From the NCBI RefSeq assembly GCF_030693625.1, contig NZ_JAUYAF010000020.1, positions 39,094-103,093 on the forward strand: a stretch of DNA of 64,000 bases. The letters are read 5' to 3'. Both the position numbers and the translations under genes were made by a program. Under the pieces are notes generated by a model. It was not told the DNA's origin. It did not search any database and saw only the letters and a list, made by a program, of their open reading frames with translations. This DNA is from Phenylobacterium sp. (GTDB taxonomy: Bacteria; Pseudomonadota; Alphaproteobacteria; Caulobacterales; Caulobacteraceae). Shown piece by piece: positions 57,189 to 64,000 of this stretch; within the stretch, counting starts at the first letter, position 1, and each line of letters starts with the position of its first letter.

Positions 57189-57940
57189 GCGGTGGGCTGG
57201 CGGCCCTGATCCTGGCGGCGGTGCTGGCCACCGCCACCCTCTCGGGCGTCTTCGGCATGGCCGGCGGCCTGATCCTGATGGGGGTGCTGACCGCCCTGCT
57301 GCCGGTGCCATCGGCGCTCGCCATCCACGGCCTGGTGCAGATGGCGTCCAACGCCTCGCGCATCGTCCTGCACGTCAGGCACATCGTCTGGAAGGTGGTG
57401 GGCTTCTACGCCATCGGCGCGGTGGCCACGATGGCGGCCTTCACGGTGGTCTCGTACATTCCGAGCAAGGCGGTGGTCTATCTGGCGCTGGGCCTGCTGC
57501 CGATCCTCATCTGGGTGCCGGAGCGCTACAGCCCGCTGGACGCCGCCCGGCCCAGCCATGCGGTGCTGGCCGGTGTGCTCTCCACCGCCATGGCGCTCAC
57601 CTCCGGCATATCGGGACCCCTGGCCGACCTCTTCCTGGTGCGCAGCGCGCTGACCCGCCACCAGGTGCTCTCCACAAAGGCCGCCCTGCAGATGTTCAGC
57701 CACCTGTCCAAGGTGCTGTTCTATGGCGGCGCGATCCTGCTGGCCGGCGGCGACGGCTTCGCCCCGCCCTGGCTGCTCGTTGCGGCCTGCGCCCTGGCCG
57801 TCCTGGGCGTCACCCTCGGGGCCCGGGTGCTGGACAGGCTGACCGACCAGGGCTTCCGCGCCTGGCGGCGCTGGATTTTCACCGGGGTCGCGGCGGTGTA
57901 CCTCGTCCAGGCGGCGATCCTGTTTGCGAGGGGCCAATGA
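57185..57940 (+). CDS. TauE/SafE family permease, second copy
   Basis: 251 aa, start inside the stop of the first copy. Same architecture: LSGVFGMAGGLILMGVLTALLPVP, LTSGISGPLADLFLVRSALTRHQVLSTKAALQMFSHLSKVLFYGG. About half the aligned residues match the first copy by eye, so this is a tandem duplication. The two may form a heteromer or handle different anions. Followed by a GNAT gene, again with ATGA overlap. Confidence 0.83.
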   Translation: MSGGLAALILAAVLATATLSGVFGMAGGLILMGVLTALLPVPSALAIHGLVQMASNASRIVLHVRHIVWKVVGFYAIGAVATMAAFTVVSYIPSKAVVYLALGLLPILIWVPERYSPLDAARPSHAVLAGVLSTAMALTSGISGPLADLFLVRSALTRHQVLSTKAALQMFSHLSKVLFYGGAILLAGGDGFAPPWLLVAACALAVLGVTLGARVLDRLTDQGFRAWRRWIFTGVAAVYLVQAAILFARGQ

Positions 57941-58527
57941 AAGTCGATCCGACCCGGATGATGGAGAACCGCTTCGTGCGGCTGGAGCCCTTCACCGACG
58001 CGCACAAGGAAGAGCTGCGCGAGGCCTGCGACGCCGACCCCTCGGTCTGGACCGACCTCTATCCCTATTCCATGGCCGGCGAGCACTTCGACCCGCAGTG
58101 GCGCCGGATGGCCGCCAACCAGGCCAAGGGCGTCTCGATCCATTGGGCGGTGCTGGTGGGCGGCCGCTGCATCGGCATCACCTGCTACTCCTCCTACGAC
58201 CTGCCCAACGCCAGCCTGGAGATCGGCGGCACCTACTATCACCCCGACTATCGCGGCGGCCCGGTGAACCCAGCGGCCAAGCGGCTGATGATGGGCCAGG
58301 CCTTCGGCGACGGCGCGCGTCGCGTGGTCTTCCGCGTCGACGCCATCAACGCCCGCAGCCGCGCCGCCGTGCTGAAGCTGGGCGGCAAGCTGGAGGGGAC
58401 CTTGCGCCAGGACCGCGTCACCTGGACCGGCCGGGTGCGCGACACCTGCATCTTCTCGGTGCTGAAGGACGAGTGGCCCCCGGTGCGGGATGGGCTGGAC
58501 GCGCGCCTGGCGGCCTTCGAGGCCTAG
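57937..58527 (+). CDS. GNAT family N-acetyltransferase (RimJ/RimL-like)
   Basis: 196 aa. MMENRFVRLEPFTDAHKEEL at the start, LEIGGTYYHPDYRGGPVNPAAKRLMMGQAF (acetyl-CoA region) and VDAINARSRAAVLKLGGKLEGTLRQDRVT (the N-x-x-S and LGF-type motif). Acetyltransferase type 3 (RimJ/L group), acting on protein N-termini or small amines. Coupled to the permease genes. Confidence 0.82.
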   Translation: MKVDPTRMMENRFVRLEPFTDAHKEELREACDADPSVWTDLYPYSMAGEHFDPQWRRMAANQAKGVSIHWAVLVGGRCIGITCYSSYDLPNASLEIGGTYYHPDYRGGPVNPAAKRLMMGQAFGDGARRVVFRVDAINARSRAAVLKLGGKLEGTLRQDRVTWTGRVRDTCIFSVLKDEWPPVRDGLDARLAAFEA

Positions 58528-58529
58528 GC

Positions 58530-59078
58530 GTGTTCGACAGCCTCATCGCGGGCCGCACGCCCAGCTATGAGGGCGAGGCCCGCTGGGGCCCGCAGATCCA
58601 TCTGTCGGTGCGGGTCTTCCCCTGCGCCGAGTCCCCGCCGGACGACCTCGTCACCTCGGTGCGCGGGGTGGTGTTCAAGGGCGCCAAGGTCGTGGTGGTG
58701 GACGACGGCATCGACAGCCACGTCATGCCTGGCGGCCGTAGAGAGCCCGGCGAGACGATCAGCCAGACACTGGCGCGCGAACTGCGGGAGGAGTGCGGCT
58801 GGTCCGCGCCCAGCCCCCGCCTCTTCGCCATGATCTGTTTCCGGCATCTGTCGGCGCGACCCGACAACTACCGCTACCCCTATCCCGACTTTCTGCATCT
58901 GCTGTTCGTGGGCGAGGCCGGCGACTACCGGCGCGGAAGCCTGAAGCGCGCAGGCGAGATCGAGACCGGCTCGCGCCTGGTCCCGATCTCCCGCGCGCTC
59001 GCCGCCCTGTCGCTGGAGCAGCGGGCCATTCTGGGGCTGGCGATGGGGGCGCGGCGTTCGCCTTCCTCCCCTGCGTAG
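58530..59078 (+). CDS. Nudix hydrolase
   Basis: 182 aa from GTG at 58530, 2 nt after the GNAT stop. Nudix box MPGGRREPGETISQTLARELREECGW is intact (Gx5Ex7REUxEEx2). Hydrolyses a nucleoside diphosphate derivative. The last codons (RSPSSPA and stop) are encoded by the left edge of a palindromic repeat, so the C-terminus may be altered compared with relatives. Confidence 0.85.
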   Translation: MFDSLIAGRTPSYEGEARWGPQIHLSVRVFPCAESPPDDLVTSVRGVVFKGAKVVVVDDGIDSHVMPGGRREPGETISQTLARELREECGWSAPSPRLFAMICFRHLSARPDNYRYPYPDFLHLLFVGEAGDYRRGSLKRAGEIETGSRLVPISRALAALSLEQRAILGLAMGARRSPSSPA

Positions 59079-59195
59079 CGGGGGAGGGGGACCGCGCGTA
59101 GCGGGGTGGAGGGGGCGAGCCTCAAGCTCGGCGCCCGGTCGCGCCCCCTCCACCGCCTGATCGGCGGTCCCCCTCCCCCGTAAACGGGGGAGGAA
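59063..59195. repeat. Palindromic interspersed repeat, copy 2
   Basis: Outermost arms TTCCTCCCC / GGGGAGGAA (59063-59071 and 59187-59195), then GGGGGAGGGGGACCGC and its complement, GGTGGAGGGGGC / GCCCCCTCCACC and a CTCGGCGCCCGGTC core shared with copy 1 (35585-35685). Overlaps the end of the Nudix gene. Confidence 0.85.
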
Positions 59196-59207
59196 AACCC
59201 AATCCCG

Positions 59208-60086
59208 CTAAGCGCTGGCCGCTGTCTTCTCTTCGGCCGCCGGGAAGAACACCTCCTTGGCGTGGTCGGCGACGTCCTGGGCGGTGTAGGGGCGGCCCGG
59301 GTTGTAGCCGTCGGTCTGCATCATCTTGATCTCGCGCACGCCGCGCGAGGAGACGCCGAGCACCTTGCCGGTGTGGTCGGCGGCCAGGTCGGAGACCATG
59401 TAGAGCACGCCCGGCGCGATGTTTTCCGGCAGGCTCATGGCGTCGGGCTCCTTGCCCTGACGGCCCGGCAGATCCGAGGTCATGCGGGTGAAGGCGCCCG
59501 GCGCCAGGCCCATGACCCGGATGCCGTACTTGCGTCCCTCGATGGAGAGCACGCGCATGAAGCCGTAGATGCCGGCCTTGGCCGCCCCGTAGTTGGACTG
59601 GCCGAAATTGCCGTAGAGGCCCGAGGTGGAGCTGGTCATGACGATGGCGCCGGGCTTGCCGTTGTCCTTCATCCACTTCCACACCGGCATGGTGCAGCAA
59701 TAGGTGCCCTTCAGGTGCACCTTCACCACCAGGTCCCAGTCCTGTTCAGAGGTGTTGGCGAAGGTCTTGTCGCGCAGGATGCCAGCGTTGCAGACCAGGA
59801 TGTCGATCTGGCCGTAGTTGTCGAGCGCGGTCTTGGCGATATTCTCGCCGCCTTCCATGGTCGAGACGTCGTCGCCGTTGGCCACGGCCTTGCCGCCCGC
59901 CGCGATGATCTCGTCCACCACCTTCTGCGCCGCGGCGCTGGCGCCGTTCCCGGAGCCGTCGCGGCTGCCGCCCAGGTCGTTCACGACGACGCTCGCACCC
60001 TCCGCGGCGAACAGCTTGGCATAGGCCTCGCCCAGACCGCCGCCGGCGCCCGTGACAATCGCCACCTTCCCATCAAGAAGTCCCAT
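59208..60086 (-). CDS. SDR family oxidoreductase, (3R)-hydroxyacyl-CoA dehydrogenase-like
   Basis: 292 aa. [51 protein letters not shown]... closely resembles the dehydrogenase domain of peroxisomal multifunctional enzyme 2; [33 protein letters not shown] (Ser, Tyr, Lys). Acts on hydroxyacyl-CoA or steroid-like substrates with NAD. Single gene. Confidence 0.83.
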   Translation of the reverse strand: MGLLDGKVAIVTGAGGGLGEAYAKLFAAEGASVVVNDLGGSRDGSGNGASAAAQKVVDEIIAAGGKAVANGDDVSTMEGGENIAKTALDNYGQIDILVCNAGILRDKTFANTSEQDWDLVVKVHLKGTYCCTMPVWKWMKDNGKPGAIVMTSSTSGLYGNFGQSNYGAAKAGIYGFMRVLSIEGRKYGIRVMGLAPGAFTRMTSDLPGRQGKEPDAMSLPENIAPGVLYMVSDLAADHTGKVLGVSSRGVREIKMMQTDGYNPGRPYTAQDVADHAKEVFFPAAEEKTAASA

Positions 60087-60176
60087 GGTCGTTCTCCCTA
60101 TGAATTTAATTATCCCGCATCATCGAACCGCGCTGGCCACCTGACAAGTATTGACCGCCGTCGGGGCAGGGGTGTT

Positions 60177-60198
60177 CCTGACGGAAAGAGCCGTCAGG
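60177..60198. promoter_or_regulatory. Perfect inverted repeat before the MBL hydrolase
   Basis: CCTGACGG-N6-CCGTCAGG at 60177-60198, 13 bp before the ATG at 60212, with TTGACC at 60151-60156. Could be an operator or an RNA hairpin covering the ribosome binding site GGGGA. Confidence 0.35.
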
Positions 60199-60211
60199 TT
60201 GGGGAAACACC

Positions 60212-61933
60212 ATGATCCGCGCACTCGCCGCCGCCGCGTTCGGCCTGCTGGCCACCGCCGCCCTGGCCGACGAACCGGCCGCCCGCATCGCCCCCTCGCT
60301 CGCCGCCCACACCGCCGAGTTCGCGCCGGCCAAGGTCTATGAGCCCGCGCCCGGCGTGTTCTCCGCCGTCGGCTACGGCATCGCCAATTCCATCATGGTG
60401 GTGGGCAAGACCGGGGTGGTGATCATCGACACCACCGACAGCCTGGAGGAGGCCCGGAAGGTGTGGGCCGAGTTCGCGCCGCGGGCCGGCGGCAAGCCGG
60501 TGGTGGCCATCATCTACACCCACAACCACAACGACCACATCAGCGGCGCCTCGGCCTTCCCGCTGGCCAAGGGCGGCAAGGTGATCGCCCAGGCGACCCT
60601 GCTGCGGGAGGCCGCCAAGTGGAACGGGGTCGCCGCCCCCTCCATAGCCGCCCGCGCGGCCCGCATGTACGGCGTCTTCCTGCCCAAGGGCACGCCGGAC
60701 GGCTTCGTCAGCGTCGGCATCGGCCCCTTCCTGTCGGCCTTTGGCGGCGGCGGGGCGGGCGGCTTCGTGGCCCCCAACCTGACCTTCGACCAGAAGCTCT
60801 CCATCAAGCTTGGCGGCGAACAGTTCGTCCTTGAGCATGCCCCCGGCGAGACCGAGGACCAGCTCTTCGTCTGGATGCCCGAGCGCCGGGTGCTGTTCCC
60901 CGGCGACAACATCTACAAGGCCTTCCCCAACCTCTACACGATCCGCGGCACCAGCTATCGCGACCCCGTCCAGTGGGCGGCCTCGCTGGACCGCATGCGC
61001 GCCCTGGGCGCCGATGTGCTGGTCCCGTCCCACACCCGGCCCATCGTCGGCGCGGAGGCCATCGCGACGACCCTGACCGACTATCGCGACGCGATTTCCT
61101 TCGTCCACGATCAGACTGTCCGCTGGATGAACCAGGGCCTGACGCCTGACGAGATTGTCGAGAAGGTGAAGCTGCCCGCCCACCTGGCGACAGATCCCTA
61201 TCTGCTGGAGCACTACGGCACCGTGGAGTGGTCGGTGCGCTCGGTGTTCGCGGGCTATATGGGCTGGTTCAGCGGCGACGCCGCGGAGCTTTCCAGGGAC
61301 GCGCCGGACCTGCGCGCCCGGGAGATCACCGACCTGGCCGGCGGACCCGCCGCCGCGCTCGCCAAGGCGCAGGCCGCCTACAATGAGGGCCGCTGGAAGT
61401 GGGCCGCCGAGCTGGCGACCCACGCCCGCCGCGCCGACCCGGCTCTGAAGCCCCAGGCCGACGCCCTGGAGGTGAAAGCCCTGCGCCAACTGGGCTTCGA
61501 CAGCGTCTCTCCCAACGGCCGCAACTACTATCTGGAGCAGGCCGCTGAACTGGCGGGCAAGGCGCCGGATTGGAAGACCATCATCGGCGCGCGCCAGGGC
61601 GGCGCCCAGGCCGCGGGCCTCCCGGCCAGCGCCATCGTCGCCACCTTCCCGGTTCGCCTCAACGCCGAGAAGGCCGCGCAGGCCGAGACGGCGCTGGCCC
61701 TGCGGCTGGCCGGTGAGGGCGACTGGACGATCCGCGTCCGCCGCGGCGTGGCCGAGACCTCCACGGGGGTGGCCCCGGACGCCCGCGTGGTGCTGGCGGG
61801 GACCAAGGCCGACCTGGTGACCGCCATGGCCTCGCCGGGCGCAATGCAGGGGGCGCTCGCCTCCGGCAAGTTGAAGCTGGAGAAGGGCGGTCCGGCGGAC
61901 CTGGCGACGGTCTTGGATCTATTCCGCGGCTGA
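60212..61933 (+). CDS. Alkylsulfatase-like metallo-beta-lactamase hydrolase
   Basis: 573 aa. Signal peptide (AAAAFGLLATAALA). MBL domain with IYTHNHNDHISGASAF (HxHxDH), EHAPGETEDQLFVW and FPGDNIYKAFPNLY, then the alkylsulfatase dimerisation domain (PEIVEKVKLPAHLATDPYLLEHYGTVEWSVRSVFAGYMGWFSGD) and a C-terminal SCP2-like domain. The layout is that of SdsA/BDS1 class III alkylsulfatases: primary alkyl sulfates to alcohols and sulfate. Periplasmic. The last 15 bp overlap the DUF6265 gene. Confidence 0.85.
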   Translation: MIRALAAAAFGLLATAALADEPAARIAPSLAAHTAEFAPAKVYEPAPGVFSAVGYGIANSIMVVGKTGVVIIDTTDSLEEARKVWAEFAPRAGGKPVVAIIYTHNHNDHISGASAFPLAKGGKVIAQATLLREAAKWNGVAAPSIAARAARMYGVFLPKGTPDGFVSVGIGPFLSAFGGGGAGGFVAPNLTFDQKLSIKLGGEQFVLEHAPGETEDQLFVWMPERRVLFPGDNIYKAFPNLYTIRGTSYRDPVQWAASLDRMRALGADVLVPSHTRPIVGAEAIATTLTDYRDAISFVHDQTVRWMNQGLTPDEIVEKVKLPAHLATDPYLLEHYGTVEWSVRSVFAGYMGWFSGDAAELSRDAPDLRAREITDLAGGPAAALAKAQAAYNEGRWKWAAELATHARRADPALKPQADALEVKALRQLGFDSVSPNGRNYYLEQAAELAGKAPDWKTIIGARQGGAQAAGLPASAIVATFPVRLNAEKAAQAETALALRLAGEGDWTIRVRRGVAETSTGVAPDARVVLAGTKADLVTAMASPGAMQGALASGKLKLEKGGPADLATVLDLFRG

Positions 61934-62353
61934 GGCCCGCACATAGGTCCAATGCTCGGCGCGCGGCTTGCCGGCCACCACGCCCTCGATCCCGGCGCAG
62001 AGGTTCTCGCCGCAGCGGCGGTACATGACGCGCTGGGGGAAGTCGTGGGCCCGGTTCTCGAAGACCGCGCTGCCGGGATCGCTGGCGATCGCCACGAAGG
62101 GGGTCGGCGGCTGGCCGTCCACATAGGCGGTGAAGGTCAGGCCCTGCGGCCCCACGGTGATGGTCATGAACTCCGAGCGCGCCGGCCTGCCCGGACGGTT
62201 GATCTGGCCCGCCCCCGACATCGCCCCGCCGAGCGGCGCGAGCCAGGTCTCCCGCGTCACCACCCCGTCCTTCTCATGGGTCCAGGAGCCGGACATCCAG
62301 GCAAGGTCGACGAGGGCGGCGATCACCGCGCCCGCCAGTATCGCCAGTATCAT
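61919..62353 (-). CDS. DUF6265 family protein
   Basis: 144 aa: an N-terminal hydrophobic stretch (MILAILAGAVIAALV), then DLAWMSGSWTHEKDGVVTRETWLAPLGGAMSGAGQ, TAYVDGQPPTPFVA, VFENRAHDFPQRVMYRR. The WMxGxW...E.W..P..G.M.G start and the FENxxHDFPQRxxYRR block mark DUF6265, a lipocalin-like domain. Exported or anchored. ATG overlaps the tadA stop (ATGA). Confidence 0.8.
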   Translation of the reverse strand: MILAILAGAVIAALVDLAWMSGSWTHEKDGVVTRETWLAPLGGAMSGAGQINRPGRPARSEFMTITVGPQGLTFTAYVDGQPPTPFVAIASDPGSAVFENRAHDFPQRVMYRRCGENLCAGIEGVVAGKPRAEHWTYVRASAAE

Positions 62354-62823
62354 GTCGGCTCTCCCTTCTTGCGCCGCGCCCGGAAGAAGCCCTTCAGCAT
62401 CGCCGAGCTCTCGTCGGCCAGCACGCCGCCGGTGACCTCCGGCCGCCAGTGGCAGGTGGGTTGCTCGAAGAAGCGGGGGCCGTGGATCACCGCCCCGCCC
62501 TTGGCGTCCTGCGCCCCGAACACCACGCGGCCGATCCGCGCGTGGCTGATGGCGCCGGCGCACATGGCGCAGGGCTCCAGGGTCACCACCAGGGTCAGGC
62601 CTGTCAGCCGGTAGTTGCCGAGCTTTTCCGCCGCCGCCCGCAGCGCCACGATCTCGGCGTGGGCGGTGGGATCGTGGGACCCGATGGGCTGGTTGGCGCC
62701 CACGGCCACCACCTCACCCGACACAGGATCGACCACCACGGCGCCCACCGGGGTCTCGCCCCGGTCGGCTGCGGCTTGCGCGGCTTCGAGCGCGATGCGC
62801 ATGGTGCGAAGATCATGGTCCAC
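62350..62823 (-). CDS. tadA: tRNA-specific adenosine deaminase TadA
   Basis: 157 aa from GTG at 62823 (ATG at 62802 is the alternative, 150 aa). RGETPVGAVVVDPVSGEVVAVGAN, HAEIVALRAAAE (zinc His and catalytic Glu), TLEPCAMCAGAISHARI (zinc Cys pair), FFRARRKKGEPT. Deaminates the wobble adenosine of tRNA-Arg(ACG) to inosine. Its start is head-to-head with the rluB-like gene and may overlap it by 9 bp. Confidence 0.9.
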   Translation of the reverse strand: MDHDLRTMRIALEAAQAAADRGETPVGAVVVDPVSGEVVAVGANQPIGSHDPTAHAEIVALRAAAEKLGNYRLTGLTLVVTLEPCAMCAGAISHARIGRVVFGAQDAKGGAVIHGPRFFEQPTCHWRPEVTGGVLADESSAMLKGFFRARRKKGEPT

Positions 62824-64000
62824 GATCCCCAAGACACCCAGGACGACCCCGCAGGTCAAGGCGGCGAACGCATCGCCAAGGCGATGGCGCGGGCCGGCGT
62901 CGCCTCCCGCCGCGAGGTCGAACGCCTGATCGAGGCCGGCCGCGTGTTCGTCAACGGTGAGCGGGTCACCACGCCCGCCACCAAGGTGGAGCCCGACGAC
63001 GTGCTCACCGTCGACGGTGCGCTCGTTCAGGCCGCCGAGCCTGCGCGCCTGTTCCGCTATCACAAGCCCGTCGGCCTGGTGACCACCCACAAGGACACCC
63101 AGGAACGCCCGACGGTCTTCGACGCCCTGCCCAAGGCCCTGCCGCGGCTGATCTCGGTGGGCCGCCTCGACCTCAATTCCGAGGGCCTGCTACTGCTGAC
63201 CAATGACGGCGGCCTGGCCCGGGCCCTGGAACTGCCCGCCAGCGCCGTCGTGCGCCGCTACCGCGCCCGGGCGCGCGGCCGGGTGACCCAGGAGAAGCTC
63301 GATCGCCTGAAGGACGGCATCACCGTCGAGGGCGTCAGCTACGGCGCCATCGAGGCCCACCTCGACAAGGCCAAGGAAGGTCCCCAGGGCGCCAACGTCT
63401 GGATCACCGTCACCCTGGCCGAGGGCAAGAACCGCGAGGTCCGGCGCGTGCTGGAGGCTCTTGGCCTGACGGTGAACCGCCTGATCCGCATGTCCTACGG
63501 CCCGCTCGCCCTGGGAACCCTGGCGGTGGGTGAGATCGAGGAGGTCGGGCCCCGCGTCATCCGCGAGCAGTTCGCCGATCACATCGCGGCCGGAAACCTG
63601 CCCACCGGCGACCGCGCCCAGTTCTCCAAGCCGATCGCCACCTGGGCCGGCGGCGATGTCCAGCGCCGGGGCCGCACCGCGCCGGGCGCCGGCCACCACA
63701 CGGGACCTGACGACGGCATGCCGGCCAAGCCCAAGACCGTCTACAAGGCCGGCTGGGCCAAGCCCACCATCACGCCGAGCCCGCATCCCAAGCGCAAGAC
63801 CAAGCCGAAACCGGCCGGCCCTGTCGCCCAGGTCCGTCCCGCCGCCATCCCGCCCAGCGGCCCGGCGCGGGCCCCACGGTCCGACGCGCGCCTCGCCGCC
63901 CAACGCGCCGAGCCCCGTGCGCCGCGCCCGGCCGCCCCTCGGTCAGACGCGCCGCGTCCGGAGCGTTCTCCCCGACCGGACGCCCCGCGTCCGCAAGGGG
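62815..64000 (+). CDS. rluB: Pseudouridine synthase, RluB/RsuA family (3' end outside window)
   Basis: Open to the window end (395 codons, no stop). ATG at 62815. S4 domain at residues 20-75 (ERIAKAMARAGVASRREVERLIEAGRVFVNG), catalytic motif ISVGRLDLNSEGLLLLTNDG (Asp in GRLD), EGKNREVRRVLEALGLTVNRLIRMSYGPLAL. From about residue 275 a long Pro/Arg/Lys-rich disordered tail with repeated APR and RPD units runs off the window. Modifies 23S (RluB) or 16S (RsuA) rRNA. Confidence 0.88.
   Translation, partial: MVHDPQDTQDDPAGQGGERIAKAMARAGVASRREVERLIEAGRVFVNGERVTTPATKVEPDDVLTVDGALVQAAEPARLFRYHKPVGLVTTHKDTQERPTVFDALPKALPRLISVGRLDLNSEGLLLLTNDGGLARALELPASAVVRRYRARARGRVTQEKLDRLKDGITVEGVSYGAIEAHLDKAKEGPQGANVWITVTLAEGKNREVRRVLEALGLTVNRLIRMSYGPLALGTLAVGEIEEVGPRVIREQFADHIAAGNLPTGDRAQFSKPIATWAGGDVQRRGRTAPGAGHHTGPDDGMPAKPKTVYKAGWAKPTITPSPHPKRKTKPKPAGPVAQVRPAAIPPSGPARAPRSDARLAAQRAEPRAPRPAAPRSDAPRPERSPRPDAPRPQG

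Overview
The window looks like chromosomal DNA of a GC-rich alphaproteobacterium of the Caulobacteraceae (Caulobacter/Phenylobacterium type). The best evidence is a chpT gene (12989-13672) followed by a CheY/CheR pair, and the locus phyK - ecfG(sigT) - nepR / phyR (15909-19460) in the order I recall for Caulobacter crescentus. Genes are densely packed, often with 4-base start/stop overlaps, and GTG/TTG starts are common. I see no tRNA, rRNA operon, prophage, insertion sequence or CRISPR array.

Layout. 1-9.4 kb: end of a possible c-type cytochrome gene, an MliC-like lipoprotein, a siroheme-synthase-like protein with a truncated methyltransferase half, modB, a phosphotransferase, a metabolite/H+ symporter, a multi-PAS hybrid kinase and a PadR-DUF1700-DUF2807 operon. 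9.5-13 kb: glutaryl-CoA dehydrogenase, an enoyl-CoA hydratase, cysQ. 13-15.7 kb: chpT, a CheY-like regulator, CheR, a lipoprotein. 15.7-25.4 kb: a general stress response (GSR) island. 25.5-35.7 kb: an HWE kinase, hydrolase, SDR, thioesterase, TetR, cupin, CoA-transferase, a DUF4142 protein, an FAH/MaiA pair and PbpC. 35.7-45 kb: alpha-2-macroglobulin, an M2 peptidase and a vWA (TadG-like) protein. 45-54 kb: a probable 6S RNA just before fau, a YmdB-type phosphoesterase, a membrane hybrid kinase, small proteins, groESL with CIRCE and heat-shock promoter, and an acyl-CoA dehydrogenase. 54-64 kb: a Tat-exported flavin amine oxidase with its own cytochrome c, two tandem TauE/SafE permeases, GNAT, Nudix, an SDR, an alkylsulfatase-like metallo-beta-lactamase, tadA and a truncated rluB-like gene.

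The most interesting part is the GSR island. Known biology: phosphorylated PhyR sequesters the anti-sigma factor NepR and frees EcfG, which reads GGAAC-N16/17-CGTT promoters. By eye I find exact or near matches to this motif in front of almost every small stress-type gene between 15.7 and 25.4 kb: an entericidin-like lipoprotein, nepR, phyR, two DUF1328 membrane proteins, a pair of small membrane proteins, a 104-aa membrane protein, a DUF883/holin-X (YqjD/YqjE-like) pair, and a structured non-coding RNA at about 20820-20942 with C-rich loops and an intrinsic terminator. That RNA is a candidate orthologue of the Caulobacter GSR small RNA GsrN. The nepR and phyR promoters share one palindromic -35 box, and the phyR terminator hairpin carries an exact EcfG promoter in its arms.

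Other points: a roughly 130-bp palindromic repeat occurs twice, once between the alpha-2-macroglobulin gene and pbpC and once supplying the 3' end of the Nudix gene. All functional calls come from reading the sequence and remembered family features; no database search was run.
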